From Ruminococcus sp. UBA3665 (lineage in GTDB: Bacteria; Bacillota; Clostridia; Oscillospirales; Ruminococcaceae): 18,580 bases of DNA. Each line of letters starts with the position of its first letter. Position 1 is the first letter of the stretch. The position numbers were made by a program, and so were the translations under genes. The DNA lies in the NCBI GenBank assembly GCA_002373165.1, contig DFJS01000029.1, positions 1 to 18,580 of the forward strand, in the 5' to 3' direction. Under the pieces are notes generated by a model. That model did no database searches and had not been told where the DNA came from. It worked only from the letters and a program-made list of their open reading frames with translations. Positions 7,092 through 14,475 of this stretch are shown here, piece after piece.

Positions 7092-8360
7092 TTATTGGTT
7101 TTCCTGTTCTGTTTCTGTTTCCTGAATGCCGGAATTGCAGGTATAATTTCTGCGGAATTCTTCCGGAACATTGTCTTCTATAATTGTATCAATCACAGTC
7201 CAGTTCCAGCGTTTGGCCGAACCGCCGGGCGCATAGGGAACGTTATGAGTTTCAATCAGTTCATCTGTATAAAGATCATAGGGATAATTTCTGACATTGG
7301 TCATGCCGGATTCGTAATGGGTAATGACAGGGGTCAGCCCCACGTCTTCGATTGTGATATTGCCGTCAGTATCGCGGCAGATATGAAATTCGCCCATGCC
7401 GCCAACCATATTGAAATTATCTGTCTGACCGGAGATAAAATTTCCCAGCGAATAGAATACAAAGCCTCTGGAGCCGTCCGCACGGGTCAGGTATTCCATT
7501 GACTGGAGCGTATGGGGGCCGGTACCCAGAATGACATCTGCACCCCAGTCCACAAGCTTCTGAGAAAGTTCCCTGACAGATTCCTGAATTACATGCGTAT
7601 CTTCCTCGCCCCAGTGCATGGAAACAACCAGACAGTCCACCTGCTGTGAGAGTTCCTGAATCTGCATCTGCATCAGGCTTTCGTCGCTGGTATAAGGAAT
7701 AATCAATTCAGAATCTTCCGGCAGAGAATAGCCGTTTGTATGTTCCGTATAGCCCAGAAAGCCGATTTTCAGGCCGTCTTTTTCGGCAATGCGGTAATTC
7801 TGCATATCTTCCTGATTTCTGTAAGTTCCCATTACCACTACGCCGGGATATTCTTCCTGCAAAGCATCCCAGTAATCGAGTGTATAGCCAATGCCTTCCG
7901 CGCCTTTGTCGAGCACATGATTATTGGCCATATTAAACACATCAAAGCCGATATCTGCAAGATCATAGCCCAGTTCCACGGGAGAATTAAAATTCAGATT
8001 TGTGCCGGAGAGTTCCAGTTTGCCGTTGCAGATCAGTGTTTCCTGATTGACAAAAGCAAGATCGGCCGCGGCGATTCTGTCCGCGATATTTTTATAGCAG
8101 TAATGGAAATCATACACAATGCCGTCCGCCGCGTGACCGGATGCTGTTTTATAGACACAGGTATGAATCAGATTATCTCCCACAGCGACAAAGCTGACAT
8201 CGGCCGGCTGAAAAGCGGGTTCGGTAGGGGGTTCTGTTTCTGTCGGAATGCCGATTTCGGCAATATCAATAATATAATTGTCATCCTGTTTTTGCAGACT
8301 GGCACAGCCTGTCAGGGCAAAAGCTGTAGCCGCCAATATTGCAATGAACTGATGTTTCAT
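7092..8360 (-). CDS. CapA family lipoprotein (poly-gamma-glutamate synthesis type metallophosphoesterase fold)
   Basis: A 422-aa exported protein. The lipobox LTGC puts the lipidated cysteine at residue 19, so it should be anchored on the outer face of the membrane. A short Thr/Pro/Glu-rich spacer precedes the CapA domain (about 52-370). Family motifs visible: FVAVGDNLIH (about 57-66), NQET near 105-108, NMANNHVLDKG near 145-155, HWGEED near 250, GTGPHTLQ near 281, and FYSLGNFISG. The usual GHHPH of the family reads GTGPH here, losing one histidine. In Bacillus CapA takes part in poly-gamma-glutamate capsule export, but no capB, capC or pgs genes are nearby. Single CapA-like lipoproteins are common in Firmicutes and mostly uncharacterised, so the substrate is open. 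It has its own promoter, divergent from gerA. Confidence 0.82.
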   Translation of the reverse strand: MKHQFIAILAATAFALTGCASLQKQDDNYIIDIAEIGIPTETEPPTEPAFQPADVSFVAVGDNLIHTCVYKTASGHAADGIVYDFHYCYKNIADRIAAADLAFVNQETLICNGKLELSGTNLNFNSPVELGYDLADIGFDVFNMANNHVLDKGAEGIGYTLDYWDALQEEYPGVVVMGTYRNQEDMQNYRIAEKDGLKIGFLGYTEHTNGYSLPEDSELIIPYTSDESLMQMQIQELSQQVDCLVVSMHWGEEDTHVIQESVRELSQKLVDWGADVILGTGPHTLQSMEYLTRADGSRGFVFYSLGNFISGQTDNFNMVGGMGEFHICRDTDGNITIEDVGLTPVITHYESGMTNVRNYPYDLYTDELIETHNVPYAPGGSAKRWNWTVIDTIIEDNVPEEFRRNYTCNSGIQETETEQENQ

Positions 8361-8407
8361 AATTATTTCCTTTCTTCATAATCCGAAAAAAAATCCGGGC
8401 TATTTAC

Positions 8408-8436
8408 AGTATACCACAAAAACTCTCAAAATGCAA
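8408..8436 (-). promoter_or_regulatory. Sigma-A promoter of the capA-like gene
   Basis: On the minus strand the -35 box TTGCAT (8436-8431) and the -10 box TATACT (8413-8408) are 17 bp apart. TG one base before the -10 makes it an extended -10. It lies 48-76 bp upstream of the capA-like start. An ATG at 8431, which would lengthen gerA, falls inside this promoter and so is unlikely to be the gerA start. Confidence 0.72.
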
Positions 8437-8465
8437 CAGTTTTTTCAGATTCTTCTTCCAGAACT

Positions 8466-8494
8466 GTATATTTTTTTCATAACAGGGCATGTTA
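8466..8494 (+). promoter_or_regulatory. Candidate sigma-G (forespore) promoter of the ger operon
   Basis: GTATATT (8466-8472) and CATGTTA (8488-8494) are separated by 15 bp. This fits the sigma-G pattern gYATRhT / CATnnTA, the class that drives gerA operons in Bacillus. Initiation would fall close to 8501, leaving only a very short leader before the ATG at 8515. The match is good but short, and the region is AT-rich. Confidence 0.4.
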
Positions 8495-8514
8495 ACGACA
8501 GGGAGGCGAACATC

Positions 8515-9975
8515 ATGCCACAGGAATCCAAAAAATATCTTTCCGGTACACTGGAAGAAATTCTTGCCGATATCCGGCATATCTGCGGAAACAGTTCTGA
8601 TATTCTGATTAACAGGATAACAGTCGGCGGCATTTCCTGTGCCGTGCTGACCTGTGAAGGAATGTGTTCGGCAGCAATTATGACAGAACTGATTATCGAA
8701 CCGCTGACAGCAGTCCCGGCACAGGCGGACAGTTCTGTTTTATTTCAGTATATCCAGAATTATTTATTATTATCCCTTGACAGGCCTGTAATCCGGAATT
8801 ATGCAGATCTGTTCCGGCTTTTATATTCCGGCTTTGCCGTGCTGGCCGCCGAGGGACAGAACTTTGCCCTTGCTTACGGGGTGCAGGGGTATGCCGCGCG
8901 GAGCATCAGCGAACCTTCCGGCGAAGCGAATCTGTTCGGCGCACGGGACGGCCTGACAGAAACTGTCCGGACCAATATGTCTCTGCTCCGGCGCAGAATG
9001 AAAACGCCGCTCCTGAAATTCGAGCTTTCCACAGCAGGAAATCTCAGCCAGACCGATCTCTGTCTTTGTTATATGACCGACCGTGTGCCGCCGCAGATGC
9101 TGCGGCAAATCCGGAAAGAACTCCGGGCTGTTGATCTGGATACTGTATTATCTTCCGGATATTTGCAGCCTTTTCTGGAAAAATGCCGGGGCAGTCTGTT
9201 TGACAGTGTCAGCCTGAGTCAGCGGCCGGATGTTTTATGCTCCAAACTGCTGGAAGGCCGGGTTGTCCTGCTGATTGACGGCACGCCGTTTGCGCTGGTA
9301 ATTCCGAAATTATTTATCGAAAATTTCCAGACTCTGGATGATTATAATCACAAGCCTTATTATGCCGCATTCAGCCGCTGGGTGAAATACGGCGCATTTC
9401 TGATTGCCGTTCTGCTTCCGGCATTATATATCGCCGTGAGTATGCATCATCCGGAACTGCTGAACAGCACCCTGATTCTGATTCTGACCGATGCCGAACA
9501 GAAAGCTCCGCTTTCCCTGCCGACAGAAACAATTTTTGTCCTGCTGATGTATGAAATCATCCGGGAAGCGGGGCTTCGTCTGCCGAAATCGGTCGGCGGT
9601 GCCGTGAGCATTGTTTCCGGCCTGATTATCGGGGATGCGGCAGTCTCTTCGGGGCTGATCAGTACGCCCATGCTGACCATGACGGCAATTTCCGTCATTG
9701 CCGGATTTGTCACGCCCGATCTGAATGCGCCGATTACTGTCACACGGCTGTTATTTATCATTGCCGGAGGATTATGGGGTTTGTTCGGCATTGGTCTGCT
9801 CGGAATGATAGTACTGTACAATCTCTGTGCAACAGAAACATTCGGTTTTCCGGTCACTGCGCCGCTTGCGCCGTTTTATCGCCGTGCGATGCGCGATGTC
9901 GCTACAAGAGTGAATTTTCACAGAATGCAGTACGGTAATTTCACAGTGGAGGAATATCATGAGCAAAATTCATAA
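8515..9975 (+). CDS. gerA: Spore germination protein, GerA family subunit A
   Basis: A 486-aa subunit A of a germinant receptor, an inner-membrane complex of dormant spores that senses nutrients together with subunits B and C. A soluble N-terminal domain of about 290 residues is followed by membrane segments from about residue 300 on. The family signature is clear: IDGTPFALVIP, then LLMYEIIREAGLRLPKSVGG, then VSIVSGLIIGDAAV, and the late FGFPVTAPL motif. The start at 8515 is chosen because GGGAGG (8501-8506) sits 8 nt upstream. A longer reading from 8431 has no ribosome binding site and runs through the divergent capA promoter. It overlaps gerB by 17 nt. The length is typical of the family. 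The germinant cannot be read from the sequence. Confidence 0.9.
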   Translation: MPQESKKYLSGTLEEILADIRHICGNSSDILINRITVGGISCAVLTCEGMCSAAIMTELIIEPLTAVPAQADSSVLFQYIQNYLLLSLDRPVIRNYADLFRLLYSGFAVLAAEGQNFALAYGVQGYAARSISEPSGEANLFGARDGLTETVRTNMSLLRRRMKTPLLKFELSTAGNLSQTDLCLCYMTDRVPPQMLRQIRKELRAVDLDTVLSSGYLQPFLEKCRGSLFDSVSLSQRPDVLCSKLLEGRVVLLIDGTPFALVIPKLFIENFQTLDDYNHKPYYAAFSRWVKYGAFLIAVLLPALYIAVSMHHPELLNSTLILILTDAEQKAPLSLPTETIFVLLMYEIIREAGLRLPKSVGGAVSIVSGLIIGDAAVSSGLISTPMLTMTAISVIAGFVTPDLNAPITVTRLLFIIAGGLWGLFGIGLLGMIVLYNLCATETFGFPVTAPLAPFYRRAMRDVATRVNFHRMQYGNFTVEEYHEQNS

Positions 9976-10975
9976 TCATCAGTTAACGGCAATTTTATTT
10001 TTATCCGGCGCGTGGTCTGTGATCTGTATTCCGTCGCTTTACGGAAACGGACAGCTTCCGGCGACAGCGGCGGCCTGTCTTTTGCAGATTCTGCTTTGTC
10101 TGCCGATGCTGGCACTACAGCAGGGAACATTCGGCCGGACGATTAAAAATTATAAAATCATGGGAATGCTGTATATTATCTTTTTTCTGATCTGCGGTGC
10201 AAACGGATTCGCACAGTTATGGGAAGCCGCTCCGCCGCAGCTTCTGCCCTCTTCCGGAAAGCTGACGGCCGCCGTGCTGATTGCGCTGACCTGTTTCTAT
10301 ACGAGTTCGGCAGGACTTCGGGCGACTGCCAGAGCCGCACCTATCGTGATGGGCTTATTTATTCTCTCTCTGATCGTTCTGATTCTTGGCGCATGGAAAC
10401 GTGCCGATCTGAACAGAATTTCTTTTCAGACAGAAAATTTTCTGCCGGGCATGAAGATTTATTTTTCACTCAGCGGCGAACTGGCGGCTGTCTGGGTGCT
10501 TGCCGATCAGATACAGAATCATAAAAATACAGCAGTGAATTTATACCTGATCGGAAAAGCCTGTTTCTGTCTGCTGATTTTATTTTTCAGCATCACGGCA
10601 GGCGGCAGACTGATTTATCTGAACGGCTATCCGTTCTTCACGCTGACGGCACTTTCCCAGCCGTTGCAGGGACAGCGGGCGGATGCATTATATATTCTGG
10701 TATTTGTCATGCTGCACATCATGCACACGACGCTCCAGACAGGCATTGTCGAACACATTGCAGAACAGATGTATCCGATTGCAGAAAAATGGTCAGCCCC
10801 TGTCTCTCTGATTTTCATGCTGATTCTGGCTTATTTTTTCAAAAGCGATATTCTGGAAACGATTATTTTCTATAGTCTTCCCGTTCTGATTTTTCTCATT
10901 CCGCTTTCGATGAGAATCCGGCAGTTTGCCCGGAGTCTGCACAAGAAAGGAACTCTTTATGAAAAAATATCCTGA
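9959..10975 (+). CDS. gerB: Spore germination permease, GerB family
   Basis: A 338-aa integral membrane subunit of the germinant receptor, from the endospore germination permease group of the amino-acid/polyamine transporter superfamily. In characterised receptors this subunit binds the germinant. About ten hydrophobic segments are visible, beginning with TAILFLSGAWSVICIP and ending with the segment around IIFYSLPVLIFLIPLSM. GTGGAGG (9946-9952) lies 6 nt before the ATG, inside the end of gerA, and the genes overlap by 17 nt, so translation is probably coupled. It is somewhat shorter than the usual 360 or so residues. Primary sequence is weakly conserved in this family; the call gains weight from the flanking gerA and gerC. 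Confidence 0.85.
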   Translation: MSKIHNHQLTAILFLSGAWSVICIPSLYGNGQLPATAAACLLQILLCLPMLALQQGTFGRTIKNYKIMGMLYIIFFLICGANGFAQLWEAAPPQLLPSSGKLTAAVLIALTCFYTSSAGLRATARAAPIVMGLFILSLIVLILGAWKRADLNRISFQTENFLPGMKIYFSLSGELAAVWVLADQIQNHKNTAVNLYLIGKACFCLLILFFSITAGGRLIYLNGYPFFTLTALSQPLQGQRADALYILVFVMLHIMHTTLQTGIVEHIAEQMYPIAEKWSAPVSLIFMLILAYFFKSDILETIIFYSLPVLIFLIPLSMRIRQFARSLHKKGTLYEKIS

Positions 10976-11855
10976 AATTCTTCTGTTCTGCGTTCTGCTG
11001 ACAGGATGCAGTTCCGAAACGATTTCTGACAGGCTCTATACGCAGTCCATCGGACTGACCTGCGACGGCAGTCTCAGTTTTTATGCCGAAAATTTCAATC
11101 AGGAAATAAGTCCGCCTGTAGAAGGCATCAGCATTGCCGAAGTACTCCGGCAGGAAGAAGCCCAGAACGGCGGAAAAGTCTTCATCGGCCATACGGAATT
11201 ATTATGCCTGGACGGAACATGCACACTCAATCCCGCAGAAGAATTATTATTCGAGAAAGGCCTTTCTCCGGCCTGTAAAGTGCTGTACGCCAGACCGGAG
11301 GAATATTTTCAGAATGCAGATCATGCTTCTTTGATTCACATCATCCGCATGTCAGAACAGAACGGATTATTAAGCTCGACAGAACTCGCCACAGCTCTGA
11401 GTGAATGGCACGGCATCTGGGAAACGGCTCTGCTTCCTGTACAGAAGCCCGGCCGGAATATGCCGGGACTGGTGCTTCTGCATAAAGACGGAAACTGCAC
11501 AGATCTGTCCGAGGCCGCCGCACAGGGCATGTACTGGCTGAGACGAAATACAGGAAGCTTTACAATGACACTCCAGACTCCCGGCGGCGAACAGGATATC
11601 TTCATCCGGAACTGCCGCATCGAAAAACAAGCCGAACAGCAGGAATTATATTATCATGTCATTGTCAGAACCGGAACGCCGGAACTGAACAGCATTCTGC
11701 AAAATCTGATTGAAACGCAGTGTCAGAAAGCCATTCAGGAAATGTTTCTGGCAAAAGCGGATGTTATCGGAATGCAGGATTTGCTTGAAAAATCCGGCAT
11801 TCATCCGGAGAAAAACATGACAGTCAAAATTCATCTGTCCGTGACAGTTCAGTAA
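10959..11855 (+). CDS. gerC: Germinant receptor lipoprotein, Ger(x)C family
   Basis: A 298-aa lipoprotein subunit. The signal peptide ends in lipobox LLTGC, with the lipidated cysteine at residue 17. Early motif DRLYTQSIGLTCDG matches the family's usual (D)..VI..IGID segment after the lipid site. The C-terminal part (about 205-298: FIRNCRIEKQAEQQELYYHV, then CQKAIQEMF and AKADVIGMQDLLEK) fits the last Ger(x)C domain, in which a long helix rich in Gln/Lys precedes a D(V/I)(L/I)G motif. It is clearly shorter than typical GerC (about 370-400 aa), so part of the middle domain is reduced. The ATG at 10959 follows AGAAAGG; an in-frame TTG at 10926 would add 11 residues ahead of the signal peptide and is rejected. 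It overlaps gerB by 17 nt. Confidence 0.82.
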   Translation: MKKYPEILLFCVLLTGCSSETISDRLYTQSIGLTCDGSLSFYAENFNQEISPPVEGISIAEVLRQEEAQNGGKVFIGHTELLCLDGTCTLNPAEELLFEKGLSPACKVLYARPEEYFQNADHASLIHIIRMSEQNGLLSSTELATALSEWHGIWETALLPVQKPGRNMPGLVLLHKDGNCTDLSEAAAQGMYWLRRNTGSFTMTLQTPGGEQDIFIRNCRIEKQAEQQELYYHVIVRTGTPELNSILQNLIETQCQKAIQEMFLAKADVIGMQDLLEKSGIHPEKNMTVKIHLSVTVQ

Positions 11856-12112
11856 TTTCTATCCGGAAAGCGATATTTTTCAGGAACTTCAAGCTTTTTG
11901 AGTTCCCGAATAGTTTTCAGGCGCAGGGGCGGCGTATATATGCCGAACTTACCGTCTTTCTTCTGAACGGTACAGCCCGGAACCAAAAGTTCCCTGCCGT
12001 CATTTCCAAGAATGACAATGACAAACATTTCCGGATGTTCCCAGACAGAAGCTATATATTTTGCCTTTTCTTCTTTCAGTACTATCTCACAAGCCTGTTC
12101 CAGTGTAATCAT
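11849..12112 (-). CDS. Hypothetical 87-aa protein coupled to the acetyltransferase gene
   Basis: I do not recognise this small protein. It has no signal peptide or membrane segment. A helical start (EQACEIVLKEEKAKYIA) leads to a beta-rich middle (FVIVILGNDGRELLVPGCTV) and a charged Lys/Glu/Arg tail. Its ATG overlaps the stop of the upstream acetyltransferase as TGATG, so it is very probably translated by coupling and works in the same transcript. Its own end overlaps the end of the convergent gerC by 7 nt. The real coding status is supported by the coupling and by a soluble, balanced composition; the function is unknown. Confidence 0.65.
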   Translation of the reverse strand: MITLEQACEIVLKEEKAKYIASVWEHPEMFVIVILGNDGRELLVPGCTVQKKDGKFGIYTPPLRLKTIRELKKLEVPEKYRFPDRNY

Positions 12113-12729
12113 CAGAATAACTCCTTCCTGCGATAAACAGAATCCTGTCCGGTAATTTCCCGGATAACCCGGCAGGGATTTCCGGCGGCGAATACTCCAG
12201 CCGGAATATCTCTTGTGACGACGCTCCCTGCCCCGATCACAGAGCCTTCCCCTATCGTCACGCCGCCGCAGATGGTGACTCCGCTTGCAATCCAGCAGTT
12301 GTCCCCTATCGTGATGGGCTTTGCATATTCAAGGTCGTATAAATCGCCGTTTTCGTGATATTTCATATTTCGTTCAGACGGCAGAAGCGGATGCACGGGC
12401 GTTGCAATGGTACAATTCGGGCCGAAAAATACATCATTTCCGATTGTGACCGGACAGCAGTCCAGCACGGTAAAATTAAAATTAGCATAGCATCTGTCGC
12501 CGAACGTGGTAAACACTCCATAATCGAACTGCACAGGCGATTGCAGATACAGATCTTTTCCGGCATTGGGGAGCAGTTTTTGCAGAATCAGTTTTCTTTT
12601 CTGGATTTCGTCCTCATAAGTATCATTATAATCTTTCGAGAGTTTATGCGCTGTTTTACGCATTTCTGTTAATTCTTCGCCGGAAGCATCATAAAGCTTT
12701 CCGGCGAGCATTTTTTCTTTTTCGGTCAT
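12112..12729 (-). CDS. maa: Maltose/galactoside O-acetyltransferase family (left-handed beta-helix)
   Basis: A 205-aa cytoplasmic acetyltransferase of the maltose/galactoside/NodL type, moving acetyl from acetyl-CoA to a sugar hydroxyl. The N-terminal Mac domain is visible (MTEKEKMLAGKLYDASGEEL). The hexapeptide-repeat beta-helix follows (FFGPNCTIATPVHPL, then ITIGDNCWIASGVTICGGVTIG, GSVIGAGSVVTRDIP), closing with AAGNPCRVIREI. The catalytic histidine is the one in TPVHPL. The start at 12729 is set by AAGGAG six nt upstream; a further in-frame ATG at 12759 lacks a site. The product is slightly long by about 15 residues at the C-terminus. The exact acceptor is unknown; detoxifying acetylation of non-metabolised sugars is one proposed role in the family. 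Confidence 0.88.
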   Translation of the reverse strand: MTEKEKMLAGKLYDASGEELTEMRKTAHKLSKDYNDTYEDEIQKRKLILQKLLPNAGKDLYLQSPVQFDYGVFTTFGDRCYANFNFTVLDCCPVTIGNDVFFGPNCTIATPVHPLLPSERNMKYHENGDLYDLEYAKPITIGDNCWIASGVTICGGVTIGEGSVIGAGSVVTRDIPAGVFAAGNPCRVIREITGQDSVYRRKELF

Positions 12730-12864
12730 AAGGAACTCCTTTCTGAAACGCTGGATCATCAGCTTTTTTTACAAATTAAGATGTGAAAAATTATGCTTAT
12801 TTAGTCAAATAATGGATTTTTTCGGCGGCTCTTGTATTTTTTTTTTGAGTATAATTAAAAATAA

Positions 12865-12883
12865 CAGAATTTTTATAATTCTG
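12865..12883 (+). other. Leader hairpin before the lipoprotein gene
   Basis: CAGAATT and AATTCTG pair over a 5-nt loop, 17 nt before the AGGAGG ribosome binding site of the next gene. TATAAT-like boxes occur at 12850-12855 and 12874-12879, but neither has a good -35 partner at normal spacing, so I do not call a promoter here. Confidence 0.4.
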
Positions 12884-12911
12884 AATTTTATTTTGCTTCA
12901 GGAGGTAATTT

Positions 12912-13304
12912 ATGAAAGCGATGAAAAAATTAACCCTTGCTGTACTGCTGGGGAGCATGGCAGCATCTATGAGCGGATGTCTAATGAAACCGTCCGACTG
13001 TGTCGGCAGCTATTTTTATGATACGGGTGAATTTGACTCCGATACGTTTACCCCCATCATCTATGTGATTTCCCTGAAAGAAGACGGATCGTGCAGCAGC
13101 GGCCGGTGCACCTCACATGAATACCCTGACGACGGCTGGCTTCTGCACGGAAAATGGAAAATCGGCACAGATAACGTTCATATCATCGTCGATCAGGAAG
13201 ACGGCTCCCAAAACACAATCTATGGAACACTGAACGATTCTTTCACAGAAATGTACATTCAGTCACAGGACGGAACCGAAACTCTTACACTTGCCAAAGA
13301 CTAA
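12912..13304 (+). CDS. Small lipoprotein of unknown function
   Basis: A 130-aa exported protein. A type II signal peptide with MSGC puts the lipidated cysteine at residue 23. The mature part is short, acidic and beta-rich, with Trp/Tyr-Gly spaced strands (GSYFYDTGEF, HGKWKIGTDNVHIIVDQEDG, TIYGTLNDSFTEMYIQ, GTETLTLAKD). This is the pattern of small lipocalin-like or META-like repeat barrels often seen in Firmicutes lipoproteins, but I cannot name a family. AGGAGG lies 6 nt before the ATG. It is the first gene of a three-gene plus-strand operon, 19 nt before the next start. Confidence 0.75.
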   Translation: MKAMKKLTLAVLLGSMAASMSGCLMKPSDCVGSYFYDTGEFDSDTFTPIIYVISLKEDGSCSSGRCTSHEYPDDGWLLHGKWKIGTDNVHIIVDQEDGSQNTIYGTLNDSFTEMYIQSQDGTETLTLAKD

Positions 13305-13323
13305 TCAGAAGGAGGCTGAAATC

Positions 13324-13755
13324 ATGACAAAAACAGAATACATCAGCGGTCTGAAAACCGCCATTAATCTGATGAATCAGATATCTCAAATTCAGAACCA
13401 GATACTGGAAATCGGAGAGCCGCGGCAAAAAATTCTCTATGAACGGAAAATTTCTATGACCACACCGGGTGAATGCCTGAACAAAATCAAATTTCTGCCG
13501 CTTGTGCTTGCAGTCATTGTGTTTATCATCACCAACAGTAAACTGGGACGTTTTTACATTTTTTCGCTTGCTGTAATCATTGACCTGATTCCGGCACTGA
13601 TCGCCGGGGCATTGGGTGCGCTGTGCTGTATTCCAATGTCATTAATGAAAAATGCATCCGCCCGAAAACATAACCAGTGGGCAGAGGAGAAAAACAGACA
13701 GGCTGACAGCGACAATCTTGCAATTGAAAAAGCAAACGAAAAAAAGCACAGATAA
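13324..13755 (+). CDS. Two-helix membrane protein, 0-frame product of a frameshifted gene
   Basis: A 143-aa product if read without a frame change. An N-terminal coiled-coil-like helix (about 12-42, rich in Gln, Ile, Asn) precedes two strongly hydrophobic stretches at about 56-71 and 77-107. A charged, hydrophilic tail begins near 110 and stops at 13755. The start at 13324 follows GAAGGAGG; a longer reading from 13291 overlaps the previous gene and is rejected. Three codons before its stop lies A AAA AAG in the 0-frame. A -1 shift there leads straight into the open frame ending at 14153 and gives a coherent 276-aa protein. I think the 276-aa form is the ancestral full product. Whether both forms are made, or the gene is simply broken, is open. 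Confidence 0.72.
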   Translation: MTKTEYISGLKTAINLMNQISQIQNQILEIGEPRQKILYERKISMTTPGECLNKIKFLPLVLAVIVFIITNSKLGRFYIFSLAVIIDLIPALIAGALGALCCIPMSLMKNASARKHNQWAEEKNRQADSDNLAIEKANEKKHR

Positions 13756-14153
13756 CAGCAGGCCTACAGCAAAAATTACAGCATGTTTATCAGCAGTATA
13801 TTCAGGAAGTTCAGCCATGGTATCCGCAAAGCGACAAATACTGCACACTCGAAGTAGCACAGTTTTTTCTTTCTGCAATCCTCGACTGCAAAGCCGATAA
13901 CATAAAAGAAGCAATTCATCTGTATGACGAAGAACTTCGTCACCAGGAAACAATGGCCGCCCAGAAAGAAATCCAAAACATGCAGATTATCAATGCCCGG
14001 CAGATTAACATGCTCAACCAGCAGTTGCAGGACATCTACGCTGTAAATGCTGCTCAGGCACAGATGGGTGCTGCCATTGCCGCCAATACTGCTTCTGTTG
14101 CCCGGAATGCCGGAGATATTCTTGAAGAAATAAAAAATCAGAGATATTCTTAA
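13728..14153 (+). CDS. Downstream -1 frame of the same gene (soluble coiled-coil C-terminal half)
   Basis: This frame opens after a stop at 13725-13727 and runs to 14153. It has no ATG, GTG or TTG before the ATG at 13953. Its first part nevertheless reads as real protein: QYIQEVQPWYPQ, then YCTLEVAQFFLSAILDCKAD, then NIKEAIHLYDEELRHQE. I recall this pattern (YP..Y, A..FF, ADT.KEAI.LYEEEL) from conserved Firmicutes proteins of unknown function, where it follows a membrane region. From about 13953 it continues as a long Gln/Ala/Asn-rich helix. Internal initiation at 13953 (weak AGGA, 4 nt spacing) would make only 66 aa. Entry by -1 frameshift at 13740-13746 joins residue 141 of the upstream product to 135 further residues. 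Confidence 0.65.
   Translation, partial: KSKRKKAQITAGLQQKLQHVYQQYIQEVQPWYPQSDKYCTLEVAQFFLSAILDCKADNIKEAIHLYDEELRHQETMAAQKEIQNMQIINARQINMLNQQLQDIYAVNAAQAQMGAAIAANTASVARNAGDILEEIKNQRYS
13740..13746 (+). other. A AAA AAG slippery heptamer at the frame junction
   Basis: The heptamer lies in the 0-frame (AAA 13741-13743, AAG 13744-13746), two codons before the codon that precedes the TAA at 13753-13755. It is identical to the dnaX -1 frameshift site of E. coli, and a -1 shift enters exactly the open downstream frame. Seven A residues run from 13739 to 13745, so an indel is an equally simple explanation. I see no strong Shine-Dalgarno-like sequence about 10 nt upstream and no stable hairpin just downstream, the two stimulators found in dnaX. 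Confidence 0.6.
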
Positions 14154-14184
14154 AGAAATCAGAAAATAAAAAGGGGATATTTTT

Positions 14185-14469
14185 ATGAAACAAACTGTCA
14201 TTATTGTGCATACTCTCAGTCTGGCAACACCCTACGAAACACAGATAAAAATCGTTCAAGTCAAAAATGAAGCTCTGAATGCTTTCCAGAAACTGCTTGC
14301 CAAAAAAGGAAACGGCTGTCAGATTGTAAATTACCACTGTTCGCCGCCGCGCAAAAAGCTTATCGGCCTTCTGAATATTGAACAGACATTAGTCGTAGAA
14401 TGGACAGGCCAAGCACCCAGCATCAAAGACAAATATCATTTCCGCTCCCGCACTCTCCAGGAATACTAA
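14185..14469 (+). CDS. Hypothetical 94-aa protein, last gene of the operon
   Basis: I do not recognise this protein. It is small, basic and soluble, without signal peptide or membrane segment. Beta-strand-like ends (QTVIIVHTL; TLVVEWTG) flank a helix (NEALNAFQKLLAKKG), an alpha/beta arrangement loosely like small DUF4177-type proteins, though I cannot confirm that. AAAGGGGAT precedes the ATG by about 10 nt. It starts 31 nt after the previous gene and ends just before a strong terminator, which marks it as the last member of the 12912-14469 operon. Confidence 0.65.
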   Translation: MKQTVIIVHTLSLATPYETQIKIVQVKNEALNAFQKLLAKKGNGCQIVNYHCSPPRKKLIGLLNIEQTLVVEWTGQAPSIKDKYHFRSRTLQEY

Positions 14470-14475
14470 AAAGCA

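Noticed and set aside
11883..11906. Inverted repeat just after gerC as a possible terminator
   Set aside because: The 9-bp stem has a bulge, no T-run follows, and it lies inside the coding sequence of the 87-aa gene.
12730..12911. Promoters for the acetyltransferase operon and the small lipoprotein operon
   Set aside because: TTGACT and TATAAT-like boxes are present, but none pair at 16-18 bp; I could not support a specific promoter.
12812..13021. 69-residue plus-strand open frame ahead of the small lipoprotein
   Set aside because: No ribosome binding site; overlaps the lipoprotein start, which has AGGAGG at ideal spacing and a proper signal peptide.
13642..14337. Minus-strand open frames opposite the frameshifted gene
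   Set aside because: No ribosome binding sites; hydrophobic antisense readings of the plus-strand coding sequence, which sits in an operon with a terminator.
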